NCBI GenBank assembly: GCA_947369085.1
Contig: CANBJR010000023.1
Coordinates: 1 to 34,428, forward strand
From: an uncultured Clostridia bacterium
GTDB taxonomy: Bacteria > Bacillota > Clostridia > Oscillospirales > Acutalibacteraceae
Direction: 5' to 3'
Length of the DNA stretch: 34,428 nucleotides
Shown here: in pieces, positions 1 to 7,206 of the stretch
How the letters are laid out: each line of letters begins with the position of its first letter
How positions within the stretch are numbered: position 1 is the stretch's first letter
Notes under the pieces: generated by a model
What the model was told of the DNA's origin: nothing
What the model saw: only the letters and a program-made list of their open reading frames with translations
Databases searched by the model: none
Position numbers and translations under genes: made by a program

Positions 1-804
<804 letters not shown>

Positions 805-890
805 TTAATATTCAGCGGAAAATTTATAAAATTTTGCCGCAGAAGTTGTTAATACACAAGTATAAACAGATATATACTGTATCACCCTTG

Positions 891-919
891 ATTTTATCAC
901 TAAAATCACTGTTTGTAAA
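891..919 (-). promoter_or_regulatory. Promoter of nifJ
   Basis: On the minus strand TTTACA (914-919), 17 bp, then TAAAAT (891-896). It lies about 100 bp upstream of the nifJ start, so the mRNA would carry a leader of roughly 95 nt in which I see no strong structure. Confidence 0.6.
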
Positions 920-1009
920 GCCTTTTCGACATTTTAGTTGCAGAATATAAGTGGGAATTTTGTGCAAAGTCAGCGTTGCAGCAGTAGTGTTAATTTACGT
1001 GATTTGTAA

Positions 1010-1038
1010 TTGAATATTTCTTTTTCTCGTGATATAAT
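1010..1038 (+). promoter_or_regulatory. Promoter of the 26-aa peptide gene (extended -10)
   Basis: TTGAAT (1010-1015), 17 bp, TATAAT (1033-1038), with TGA directly before the -10 as an extended -10 element. Transcription would start near 1045 and give a leader of about 36 nt before the ATG at 1081. Confidence 0.7.
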
Positions 1039-1080
1039 TTTTAGGCTGTCGACTCTTTCCGGTAGGAGGGAGGTGACCTG

Positions 1081-1161
1081 ATGGGCATACTTATCTCGTT
1101 TTTATTATCTGTCGGAGCAGGTATAGTTGCCTACTATATTTGCAAGTGGTTGGACAGATAA
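1081..1161 (+). CDS. 26-aa hydrophobic peptide, candidate Fst-like type I toxin
   Basis: The peptide is MGILISFLLSVGAGIVAYYI followed by CKWLDR: one predicted membrane helix followed by a short polar tail with the WLD signature seen in Fst/TxpA-type toxins of Firmicutes. The start has a very strong ribosome binding site (AGGAGGGAGGTGACCTG just before the ATG). The gene has its own promoter at 1010-1038 and is followed at once by a hyphen-free 14-bp terminator hairpin, with a convergent promoter behind it at 1261-1289. A gene this short could be chance, but the RBS, promoter, terminator and antisense promoter together argue for a real gene. Toxicity is inferred from size, topology and architecture; an untoxic small membrane protein is the main alternative. 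Confidence 0.75.
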   Translation: MGILISFLLSVGAGIVAYYICKWLDR

Positions 1162-1184
1162 TATTTGACAGCGCAACCTAAAAT

Positions 1185-1219
1185 GAACCCCCCCGGAGTT
1201 CGCACCTCCGGGGGGGTTC
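1185..1219. terminator. Shared bidirectional terminator hairpin of the toxin/antisense module
   Basis: A perfect 14-bp stem: left arm 1185-1198 (GAACCCCCCCGGAG), loop 1199-1205, right arm 1206-1219. It starts 24 bp after the peptide stop codon. The T-runs on both sides are weak, as expected for a stem that is used from both directions and is very GC-rich. It lies between the convergent promoters at 1010-1038 and 1261-1289. Confidence 0.8.
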
Positions 1220-1238
1220 GCTTTGCCCAATGGACATT

Positions 1239-1250
1239 TTATCTCGTTTT
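1239..1250 (+). repeat. 12-nt direct repeat shared with the toxin coding region
   Basis: TTATCTCGTTTT here is identical to 1091-1102 inside the peptide gene. The copies lie on opposite sides of the shared terminator, so an RNA started at the antisense promoter would carry the complement of the coding-region copy near its 5' end. Confidence 0.8.
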
Positions 1251-1260
1251 GTCTGAACAT

Positions 1261-1289
1261 ATTATAGCATATGCTTTCGGCTATTTCAA
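1261..1289 (-). promoter_or_regulatory. Convergent antisense promoter
   Basis: On the minus strand TTGAAA (1284-1289), exactly 17 bp, TATAAT (1261-1266). It points at the peptide gene, and no coding sequence follows it on that strand before the terminator, so a non-coding RNA is the likely product. Confidence 0.7.
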
Positions 1290-1340
1290 GTATATGCCGT
1301 TAAATTATCTTTATTCTTAATATTTTTTAATTAAAAATTC

Positions 1341-1369
1341 TTGCCTATTTTTATTATATAGGCTATACT
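1341..1369 (+). promoter_or_regulatory. Promoter of the dCMP deaminase gene
   Basis: TTGCCT (1341-1346), 17 bp, TATACT (1364-1369). It is 34 bp upstream of the start codon at 1403. Confidence 0.6.
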
Positions 1370-1402
1370 GATTATATAAAATATATTATCAAGGAGGCAG
1401 CT

Positions 1403-1882
1403 ATGAAAAGAAACGATTACATCACATGGGACGAATATTTTATGGGAGTTGCATTGCTCGCATCTAAACGCAGCAAAGACCCTAACACTCAGGTGGGAGC
1501 CTGCATAGTTGACTCAAACAACATCATTTTGTCAACGGGCTACAACGGTTTTCCCTACGGCTGTTCCGACGACGATTTTCCTTGGGAGCGTGAGGGTGAA
1601 GATACAAAATACAACTACGTTGTTCATGCCGAACTTAACGCAATTTTAAATGCAAGAGGAAAAAATTTAAAGGGAGCAAAGCTGTATGTTGATTTGTTCC
1701 CCTGCAATGAATGTGCAAAAGCCATTATCCAGTCGGGAATCAGCGAGATAGTTTACCTCTATGACAAATACGCCGATTCAAAGGAAACGCTCGCCTCAAA
1801 GCGTATGCTGTCTTCTGCAAATATAATATGCAGAAAATTCAAGTCAGAAAAAACCGAAATCGTCCTTGATTTTGACAGATAA
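1403..1882 (+). CDS. dCMP deaminase family protein
   Basis: The 159-residue protein has the zinc-dependent cytidine/deoxycytidylate deaminase fold. The catalytic zinc site is His75-Ala-Glu77 (in VVHAELNAI) and Pro100-Cys101-Asn-Glu-Cys104. The N-terminal SKRSKDPNTQVGA and GYNGFPYG segments are typical of dCMP deaminases. The enzyme converts dCMP to dUMP (EC 3.5.4.12), feeding thymidylate synthesis in the cytoplasm. AAGGAGG lies just before the ATG. It is a single-gene unit with its own promoter; no competence gene is next to it, so the related ComEB label is less suitable. Length and motifs are intact. The family call is firm; substrate specificity is by similarity. Confidence 0.88.
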   Translation: MKRNDYITWDEYFMGVALLASKRSKDPNTQVGACIVDSNNIILSTGYNGFPYGCSDDDFPWEREGEDTKYNYVVHAELNAILNARGKNLKGAKLYVDLFPCNECAKAIIQSGISEIVYLYDKYADSKETLASKRMLSSANIICRKFKSEKTEIVLDFDR

Positions 1883-1890
1883 TTTTAGTC

Positions 1891-1972
1891 CGTTATATAG
1901 GTCGGCTATAAATTAAAGCACGGTATCTCTGGAGTCAGACATTTTTCTAAATCTAACGCAGGATACAACTTA
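1891..1972 (+). repeat. Dispersed repeat R1, copy A
   Basis: About 82 bp that align along their whole length with 8840-8921 (inverted) and 16294-16374. All begin CGTTATAT and contain GGTATCTC, then a GAGTC segment and GCAxGATAC. Outer arms GTATC/GATAC can fold on themselves. It starts 9 bp after the dCMP deaminase stop codon. Copy A is the most diverged in its centre. Confidence 0.7.
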
Positions 1973-2029
1973 CGTTATCCTGTCAGAAAGTAAATCTAAC
2001 GTTTAGTAATTCTGTTTTAAATTTTACCC

Positions 2030-2044
2030 GTCGAGGTACTCGAC
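2030..2044. repeat. Small palindrome GTCGAG-GTA-CTCGAC
   Basis: A 6-bp perfect inverted repeat around GTA. The same 15-mer recurs inverted at 29058-29072, and a variant is at 8520-8534. It belongs to the intergenic repeat mosaic. Confidence 0.6.
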
Positions 2045-2073
2045 CATAGCGAACGACACCCTCATCACTAACA

Positions 2074-2113
2074 AAAACCGCTGTGACGCTTTTACAAACG
2101 TCACAGCGGTTTT
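2074..2113 (-). terminator. Terminator of the rubredoxin gene
   Basis: A perfect 15-bp stem, arms 2074-2088 and 2099-2113 (AAAACCGCTGTGACG and complement), followed on the minus strand by a T-run. It sits 24 bp beyond the rubredoxin stop codon. Confidence 0.85.
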
Positions 2114-2136
2114 GTACTGCAAAGCATAATTATCCC

Positions 2137-2295
2137 TTATTCGGCAGGTACAAAATCGTCCTTGCCTACTCCGCAGAGAGGGCATACAAAATCATCGGGC
2201 AAATCATCAAACTTTGTGCCGGGTGCAATTCCGTTGTCGGGATCGCCGACAGCTTCGTCATACTCCCAACCGCATACATTGCATACGTATTTCAT
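2137..2295 (-). CDS. Rubredoxin
   Basis: The 52-residue protein was read directly from the reverse strand. It begins [14 protein letters not shown] and has the two iron-binding knuckles Cys5-x2-Cys8 and Cys38-x2-Cys41 ([13 protein letters not shown]), with the usual [17 protein letters not shown] segment between them. It is a small one-electron carrier with one Fe(SCys)4 centre, used in anaerobes for peroxide/oxygen reduction and other redox steps. The length is the family standard. AAAGGAGG lies before the ATG at 2293-2295. It is a single-gene unit with its own promoter and terminator; its redox partner is not in this window. Confidence 0.95.
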   Translation of the reverse strand: MKYVCNVCGWEYDEAVGDPDNGIAPGTKFDDLPDDFVCPLCGVGKDDFVPAE

Positions 2296-2326
2296 ACAAA
2301 AACCTCCTTTGATACTTTTATTATTT

Positions 2327-2354
2327 ATTATATCAAAAACATTGTAATATACAA
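2327..2354 (-). promoter_or_regulatory. Promoter of the rubredoxin gene
   Basis: On the minus strand TTGTAT (2349-2354), 16 bp, TATAAT (2327-2332), about 32 bp upstream of the start codon. Confidence 0.55.
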
Positions 2355-2358
2355 GCGC

Positions 2359-2387
2359 TTGACTTTATATTTTTGCTGTGATAGAAT
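2359..2387 (+). promoter_or_regulatory. Promoter of the pnuC-like gene
   Basis: TTGACT (2359-2364), 17 bp, TAGAAT (2382-2387). It overlaps the divergent rubredoxin promoter region. Transcription near 2394 would leave a leader of about 105 nt. Confidence 0.6.
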
Positions 2388-2393
2388 GTAGAA

Positions 2394-2489
2394 AATTTAA
2401 AATTTACTGCCACCGGGTAGGAAGCGTTACGCATTCGTGTACATATCGTTAGGTCTTAGAAGATTTGTACTTCGAGTGCTTATTTTTTT
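2394..2489 (+). promoter_or_regulatory. Attenuator-like leader upstream of the pnuC-like gene
   Basis: A long hairpin has its left arm at 2431-2443 (GCATTCGTGTACA) and right arm at 2466-2479 (TGTACTTCGAGTGC), followed by TTA and seven T, which is the form of an intrinsic terminator placed just before the ribosome binding site at 2490. A second hairpin, GAAGCG-TTA-CGCATTC (2421-2436), uses the same GCATTC bases and so excludes the first. Mutually exclusive structures in front of a vitamin transporter suggest a riboswitch or other attenuation. I do not recognise the aptamer class. Confidence 0.5.
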
Positions 2490-2499
2490 GGAGGTATAA

Positions 2500-3195
2500 A
2501 TGAAATATATAAAAAATCTTTTTAAAAGCCTTTCGAGATTTGAGCTTTGCCTTTGGCTGTTTTCGGTTATTACTGTAACAGTTTCGTTCCTGCTTGCAGG
2601 AAATTTTAATCCGCTCACGCTCATAGCCTCGCTTATCGGCGTAACGTCGCTGATTTTTATTGCAAAGGGCTACGTAATCGGAGAGTCGCTAATGGTAATA
2701 TTCGGCTTGGTTTACTCGATTATCTCACTTCAATTCTGCTACTACGGCGAGATGATAACATACCTTGGAATGACTGCGCCGATTGCGCTTATGTCGGCAA
2801 TAAGCTGGCACAAACACCCGTACAAAAGCAGTTCGGAGGTAACGGTAAGCAATCTTAATAACCTGCACAGAGTATTGATTGTTGTGCTGACCTTAATTGT
2901 AACGGTTATTTTTTATTATATTCTTAGGGCTTTCAACACACCGAATCTGTTTTTCAGCAGCGTTTCAATTGCAACAAGCTTTGCGGCGTCATACTTAGCG
3001 CTTATGCGCAGTCCGATGTACGCTGTTGTCTATGCCGCAAACGACCTTGTTCTTATTATTCTCTGGATTCTCGCTTCAATGGAAAATACTTCGTACATTC
3101 CCGTTATTATCTGCTTTGCAATATTTTTTATAAACGACCTCTACGGTTTTGTAAGCTGGCAGAAAATGAAAGTCCGTCAAAGCAACGATTTTTAA
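2500..3195 (+). CDS. PnuC-family vitamin (nicotinamide riboside-type) transporter
   Basis: The 231-residue, very hydrophobic protein has seven or so predicted membrane segments. It matches the PnuC family (PF04973): IAKGYVIGESLM and YSIISLQFCYYGEMITY near the middle and NDLYGFVSWQKM at the C-terminus, where the family's Asn-Asp and Trp residues sit in the substrate channel. PnuC proteins move nicotinamide riboside by facilitated diffusion; relatives move thiamine or riboflavin. GGAGG precedes the ATG. The leader upstream looks like an attenuator, so expression may respond to a vitamin or cofactor. It overlaps the convergent HD-domain gene by 4 bp at the stop codons. Which vitamin is carried is not shown by the sequence. 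Confidence 0.82.
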   Translation: MKYIKNLFKSLSRFELCLWLFSVITVTVSFLLAGNFNPLTLIASLIGVTSLIFIAKGYVIGESLMVIFGLVYSIISLQFCYYGEMITYLGMTAPIALMSAISWHKHPYKSSSEVTVSNLNNLHRVLIVVLTLIVTVIFYYILRAFNTPNLFFSSVSIATSFAASYLALMRSPMYAVVYAANDLVLIILWILASMENTSYIPVIICFAIFFINDLYGFVSWQKMKVRQSNDF

Positions 3196-3788
3196 TCTTC
3201 TTCTATTCTGCCTTTTTCAACATTAGGCAAAATGAAATTTTTGTAGGAGTAATCCCAAAGTTTTTCAGAACCGTCGGCGGTATTTTTGTTCCTTTCAAGA
3301 ATCTGACTTATCTTTACCTTGTTTTTCGCCCACATTTTTCCATCGGTTGAGTTGTTCAGCATAGCAGGCTGAACATTATCCATTGTATGGGCAAACTTTG
3401 CTTCAGCGGTTTTGCCCTCTTCAAACTCTTTCCAGAGTGCTCGGAATTTTTCACCCTGGTCATCAGGCAGAAGTCCGAAAAGCCTTTTTGCCGCCTTGAG
3501 TTCACGCTCACGCTGTGACTTTAGCCCCTCGCTGTCGTAAGCGTAGGTGTCGCCTGCGTCAATTTCAACAACATCGTGAATAAGAATCATCGAAATGGTT
3601 TTCAGCAAATCTATATCCTCGTTTGAGTATTCGCCGAGCAAAAGGCACATAAGCGCCATATGCCAAGCGTGTTCTGCATCATTTTCAAAGGTTTCACCGT
3701 CACTTTTCAGCGTTTGCCGCTGAATAAATTTTTCCTTGTCAGCCTCAAGCAAAAATTCAAACTGCTTTTCAATTCGCCTTTTTTCCAT
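3192..3788 (-). CDS. HD-domain phosphohydrolase (YfbR-like 5'-deoxynucleotidase family)
   Basis: The protein is 198 residues from the ATG at 3786-3788. It has the HD metal site: EHAWHMAL (first His), LIHDVVEIDAGDTYAYD (His-Asp pair) and a later Asp in HTMDNVQPAML. This arrangement fits the HD_3 group (PF13023), which includes E. coli YfbR, a metal-dependent deoxyribonucleoside 5'-monophosphatase. I prefer this ATG, with AGAGG about 11 nt upstream, over an in-frame TTG ten codons earlier that has no ribosome binding site. The gene converges with the pnuC-like gene. A role in nucleotide pool balance, next to dCMP deaminase, is plausible; the substrate is inferred. Confidence 0.8.
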   Translation of the reverse strand: MEKRRIEKQFEFLLEADKEKFIQRQTLKSDGETFENDAEHAWHMALMCLLLGEYSNEDIDLLKTISMILIHDVVEIDAGDTYAYDSEGLKSQRERELKAAKRLFGLLPDDQGEKFRALWKEFEEGKTAEAKFAHTMDNVQPAMLNNSTDGKMWAKNKVKISQILERNKNTADGSEKLWDYSYKNFILPNVEKGRIEED

Positions 3789-3880
3789 AAAACTTATTAC
3801 CTCTTTTCGCTTTGCCAATATTCTACCACCCGCAGGGAAATTTGTAAACGTAAAGTTTGCGGGATTAATGCCCTTAAATA

Positions 3881-3909
3881 TTGAATTATTCTGACATTTG
3901 TGTTATATT
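3881..3909 (+). promoter_or_regulatory. Promoter of the pan-coaBC operon
   Basis: TTGAAT (3881-3886), 17 bp, TATATT (3904-3909), followed by a leader of about 70 nt to the ATG at 3988. Confidence 0.55.
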
Positions 3910-3987
3910 AAATTACGAACGGTATTCACAATGTGAAGCTGTATCAGATGAAATGTTATCGCTGTATTATTGAATCGAGGTGATAGC

Positions 3988-4845
3988 ATGAATATTGGAA
4001 TTATCGGCGCAGGCAAGGTCGGCGTTTCCGTCGGCAGATACCTCAAAGACAACAATATTCAAATTGCAGGTTTTTTTGACACAAACTGCGAAAATGCCGC
4101 TTTTGCGGCGCAATTTACTAAAACGGACTGCTTTTCCAATTTGGAAAATCTTGTAAGTTTAAGCGATACCCTTTTTATTACAACGCCCGACTCAGCAATA
4201 GCGAGCGTGTGGGATTGCATTAAGAAGTCCGCAAAAAATAAAATAGTATGCCATTTTAGTGGTGCATTATCATCTGATGTATTTACCGATTCACAAAGCA
4301 CGGGTGCAAGCGTTTGCTCAATCCACCCTATGCTTGCGTTCAGCGACAAATTGACGTCCTACAGAATTCCGGCAAATACTTTTTTTGCTATAGAGGGGGA
4401 CAAAACGGCTGTTTCGTCTTTAAAAAAACTTTTTGAAAGTTTGGGCAACACCGTGTGCATAATTGACAAAAGCAAAAAACCGCTTTACCACACCGCCGCA
4501 AGCATGCTGAGCAACGAGATTGTCGCTGTGCTTGACTTGGGCTATTCACTTCTTGAGGAATGTGGCTTTTCACGAAAAGAAGCTGTTAAGGCTACTCAAA
4601 ATCTTGTTAGCGGAAACGTCAAAAGCGTTATTGAAAACGGTTGTGTAAACGCTCTTACAGGGCCTGTTGAGCGCAACGATTTGCAAACCGTTAAAAAGCA
4701 CATCGACAGTCTGCTAGATAAGGACAAACAAACCTACATTCTGCTTGCCAAACGGCTTGTTAAGATTGCCAAGGCAAAGAACGAAGGTGCTGACTACAGC
4801 GAACTGTCAAATTATTTAGATTCGGCTTTGTCAACAACCGAATAA
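3988..4845 (+). CDS. panG: Rossmann/DUF2520 protein, likely ketopantoate reductase (PanG type)
   Basis: The 285-residue protein starts MNIGIIGAGKVG, a dinucleotide-binding motif (Gly7-x-Gly9-x2-Gly12), and continues as a Rossmann domain to about residue 115 (CSIHPMLAFSD) followed by a helical DUF2520 domain (YHTAASMLSNEIVAVLD). It stands first in an operon with panB, panC and panD, where a ketopantoate reductase is the one missing step, and no panE is present. Ketopantoate reductases of the PanG type, described from Francisella, belong to this kind of Rossmann/DUF2520 protein. It would reduce ketopantoate to pantoate with NAD(P)H. The ATG has GAGGTGAT six bases upstream; an in-frame TTG at 3970 is less likely. 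The function rests on context plus family. Confidence 0.75.
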   Translation: MNIGIIGAGKVGVSVGRYLKDNNIQIAGFFDTNCENAAFAAQFTKTDCFSNLENLVSLSDTLFITTPDSAIASVWDCIKKSAKNKIVCHFSGALSSDVFTDSQSTGASVCSIHPMLAFSDKLTSYRIPANTFFAIEGDKTAVSSLKKLFESLGNTVCIIDKSKKPLYHTAASMLSNEIVAVLDLGYSLLEECGFSRKEAVKATQNLVSGNVKSVIENGCVNALTGPVERNDLQTVKKHIDSLLDKDKQTYILLAKRLVKIAKAKNEGADYSELSNYLDSALSTTE

Positions 4846-4873
4846 ATATGCTTAATTATTGAAAGGGACTTTT

Positions 4874-5701
4874 ATGAAAAATACATCGGTTACTTTTAAG
4901 GATTCAAAGAAAAACGGCGAAAAGCTTACAATGCTTACCGCCTATGATTATACAACCGCAAAACTGCTTGACGAATCGGGCATTGACTCAATTCTTGTCG
5001 GCGACTCGCTCGGAATGGTTGTGCTCGGATATGACGACACGCTGTCGGTCACAATGGAGGATATGATTCACCACAGCGCGGCAGTAGCAAGAGGTGCAAA
5101 AAATGCGCTGATAGTCACAGATATGCCGTTTATGTCGTACCAGACCTCGGTTTATGACGCCGTTGTAAACGCAGGCAGACTTGTAAAAGAGGGAAAGGCG
5201 CAGGCTGTAAAGCTGGAAGGCGGAATTGAGTTTTGCGAGCACATCAAAGCGATTGTAAACGCTTCAATCCCCGTTTGCGCACACCTCGGACTTACACCGC
5301 AGTCAATCAACGCTTTCGGCGGATTCAAGGTTCAGGGCAAGGGAAAGGAAGCGGCTCAAAAGCTGCTTGACGAAGCCAGAGCCGTTGAACAGGCAGGCGC
5401 TTTTGCCGTGGTGCTTGAGTGCGTTCCGGCTAAGCTTGCCAAAAAAATCAGCGAAAGCATTTCAATTCCCACAATCGGAATCGGCGCAGGCGCAGGGTGC
5501 GACGGACAGGTGCTTGTTTATCAGGATATGCTTGCAATGTATCCCGACTTCAAGCCAAAATTTGTAAAACAGTACACTCAACTCGGAAGCGTTATGAAAG
5601 ATGCATTTAAACAGTATATTGCCGAAGTAAAATCGGGTGCGTTTCCGAGCGAAGAACACACATTTAAAATTGATGACGAAATTATCGAGAGCTTGTATTG
5701 A
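4874..5701 (+). CDS. panB: 3-methyl-2-oxobutanoate hydroxymethyltransferase
   Basis: The 275-residue protein is of standard PanB length. Family motifs are present in order: [34 protein letters not shown] with the metal-binding Asp, [20 protein letters not shown], a central AVKLEGG, and [21 protein letters not shown]. The enzyme transfers a hydroxymethyl group from 5,10-methylene-THF to ketoisovalerate, giving ketopantoate (EC 2.1.2.11). The ATG at 4874 follows AAAGGG with six bases between; a TTG at 4859 in frame is the alternative. It begins 28 bp after panG and precedes panC by about 80 bp, in one operon. Confidence 0.96.
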   Translation: MKNTSVTFKDSKKNGEKLTMLTAYDYTTAKLLDESGIDSILVGDSLGMVVLGYDDTLSVTMEDMIHHSAAVARGAKNALIVTDMPFMSYQTSVYDAVVNAGRLVKEGKAQAVKLEGGIEFCEHIKAIVNASIPVCAHLGLTPQSINAFGGFKVQGKGKEAAQKLLDEARAVEQAGAFAVVLECVPAKLAKKISESISIPTIGIGAGAGCDGQVLVYQDMLAMYPDFKPKFVKQYTQLGSVMKDAFKQYIAEVKSGAFPSEEHTFKIDDEIIESLY

Positions 5702-5780
5702 TTTTTGTTGTTCGCTAAAATGCAATGAACGGTGTGTCCGAACAAAATCATTTATAAATAAAAATAATCGAGGTAAAATT

Positions 5781-6623
5781 ATGGATATTTGCTATACAAT
5801 AAAAGACGTAAGAGAGTGTGTAAACGCTTGGAAAAAAGACGGACTTTCCATCGGATTTGTTCCCACCATGGGTTATCTTCACGAGGGACACAAAAGCCTT
5901 ATGCAGGCGGCAAGGACAAATAACGATAAGGTTGTTGTCAGCGTTTTCGTAAACCCTATGCAGTTCGGTCCAAACGAGGATTTGGAGAGCTATCCCAGAG
6001 ATTTTGAAAAGGACTCCGCTCTTTGCGAGAGCGTGGGAGTGGACTTGATTTTCCACCCCGAGCCTAAGGAAATGTACGCAGACGGCTTTTGCTCCTACGT
6101 TGATATGAACGGTCTGACAACCGAGCTTTGCGGAAAGTCACGTCCGATTCATTTCAGAGGCGTACAAACCGTTGTGCTAAAGTTTTTCAACATCGTAAAG
6201 CCTGACAAAGCATACTTCGGTCAAAAGGACGCTCAACAGCTTGCCGTTATCAAACGAATGGTAAAGGACTTAAACGTCGATACAGAGATTGTCGGATGTC
6301 CGATTGTGCGTGAATCAGACGGCCTTGCAAAAAGCTCGCGCAACACGTACTTAAATCCCGATGAGAGAAAGGCGGCGCTTATTTTAAATCGCAGTCTAAA
6401 GCTCGGAAAGGATATGATTGAAAACGGCGAAACCGACGCAAAAGCCGTTATCAAGGCAATCACCGACAATATTAATACAGAACCGCTTGCAAAAATCGAC
6501 TACGTTGACGTTGTTGACTTTGACACGATAACACCGGTTGACAAAATCGGCAAGTCGGTACTCGTGGCAATTGCGGTTTACATCGGCAAAACAAGACTTA
6601 TTGACAACTTTATTATAGAGTAA
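5781..6623 (+). CDS. panC: Pantothenate synthetase
   Basis: The 280-residue protein matches PanC in length and motifs: the nucleotide-binding PTMGYLHEGHKSL with the HIGH-type His34-x2-His37, VSVFVNPMQFGPNEDL, YFGQKDAQQLAVIKRMV, and the KMSKS-like KSSRN in ESDGLAKSSRNTYL. It joins pantoate and beta-alanine with ATP hydrolysis to AMP (EC 6.3.2.1), in the cytoplasm. GAGGT precedes the ATG at 5781. The reading frame stays open upstream to 5637, but that part overlaps panB in another frame and has no suitable start. It lies between panB and panD, 12 bp before panD. Confidence 0.96.
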   Translation: MDICYTIKDVRECVNAWKKDGLSIGFVPTMGYLHEGHKSLMQAARTNNDKVVVSVFVNPMQFGPNEDLESYPRDFEKDSALCESVGVDLIFHPEPKEMYADGFCSYVDMNGLTTELCGKSRPIHFRGVQTVVLKFFNIVKPDKAYFGQKDAQQLAVIKRMVKDLNVDTEIVGCPIVRESDGLAKSSRNTYLNPDERKAALILNRSLKLGKDMIENGETDAKAVIKAITDNINTEPLAKIDYVDVVDFDTITPVDKIGKSVLVAIAVYIGKTRLIDNFIIE

Positions 6624-6635
6624 GGGAGAGGTTTT

Positions 6636-7028
6636 ATGACTCTTACAATGCTTAAAGGAAAAATCCACCGTGCCGTAGTTAAGCAGGCGGATTTGAATTA
6701 CGTGGGCAGTATTACAATTGACAGCGAGCTGTTGGAAGCATCGGGAATTTTGGAATACGAAATGGTGCAGATTGTGGACGTTGAAAACGGAAACAGGTTT
6801 GAAACCTACACAATTGCAGGTGAAAAAGGTTCGGGAATAATTTGCCTTAACGGTGCAGCGGCAAGACAGGTTGCTGTCGGCGACCATATAATAATTATGG
6901 CTTATGCGCAGTTAAGCGAGCAGGAGGCAAAGGAGCACAAGCCGTATGTTGTTTTCACAGATGAGGACAACCGTATTGCAAGCATTTCACGCTATGAAAA
7001 GCACGGCTTATTAACAATTAACAATTAA
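6636..7028 (+). CDS. panD: Aspartate 1-decarboxylase precursor
   Basis: The 130-residue proenzyme has the self-cleavage site Gly24-Ser25 in NYVGSITID, exactly where E. coli PanD is cut to form the pyruvoyl group. Lys9 (GKIHRA) and the [16 protein letters not shown] segment are typical. It decarboxylates L-aspartate to beta-alanine for PanC (EC 4.1.1.11). GGGAGAGG lies before the ATG. The last codons (LLTINN then stop) are written by the AATTAACAATT repeat tract that begins here, so the C-terminal tail seems to be repeat-derived and a few residues longer than usual. Confidence 0.95.
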   Translation: MTLTMLKGKIHRAVVKQADLNYVGSITIDSELLEASGILEYEMVQIVDVENGNRFETYTIAGEKGSGIICLNGAAARQVAVGDHIIIMAYAQLSEQEAKEHKPYVVFTDEDNRIASISRYEKHGLLTINN

Positions 7029-7083
7029 CAATTAACAAAGTACAATTAACAAAGTACAATTAACAAAGTACAATTAACAATTA
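7008..7083 (+). repeat. R3 tandem AT-rich repeat after panD
   Basis: Short units of AATTAAC, then three to four copies of the 14-mer ACAATTAACAAAGT, running from inside the panD stop region to 7083. Related tracts occur at 8395-8425, 11782-11819, 16371-16396 and 29372-29417. There are no spacers of CRISPR type. Confidence 0.8.
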
Positions 7084-7206
7084 CAGTCGTGAAGGCAGCC
7101 GTTAATAAATTAATACTGATATCCGAATTTATTTGTATTGCAGCTGAGAGCCGCCGCATTAATTTGTTAATTTTTAATTGTAAATTTTATTGAGGGAGAT
7201 GAGATA

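Larger units (their letters stand above)
1185..1254 (-). ncRNA. Candidate antisense RNA (type I antitoxin)
   Basis: The promoter at 1261-1289 would start a minus-strand RNA near 1254 that runs into the hairpin at 1185-1219, giving a transcript of about 70 nt. Its 5' part is complementary to a 12-nt stretch of the toxin mRNA coding region, because TTATCTCGTTTT occurs at 1091-1102 and again at 1239-1250. A shorter shared stretch, TGGACA, occurs at 1151-1156 and 1231-1236. Its 3' half is complementary to the toxin mRNA terminator. This is how RNA II of the pAD1 par system contacts RNA I. The RNA is predicted from sequence only. Confidence 0.55.

Noticed and set aside
2083..2391. Plus-strand reading frame of about 100 codons
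   Set aside because: It is antisense to the clear rubredoxin gene and its terminator, has no ribosome binding site and shows no known family.
7008..7083. Possible CRISPR array
   Set aside because: The units are 7-14 bp, contiguous and AT-rich, with no unique spacers and no cas genes near.
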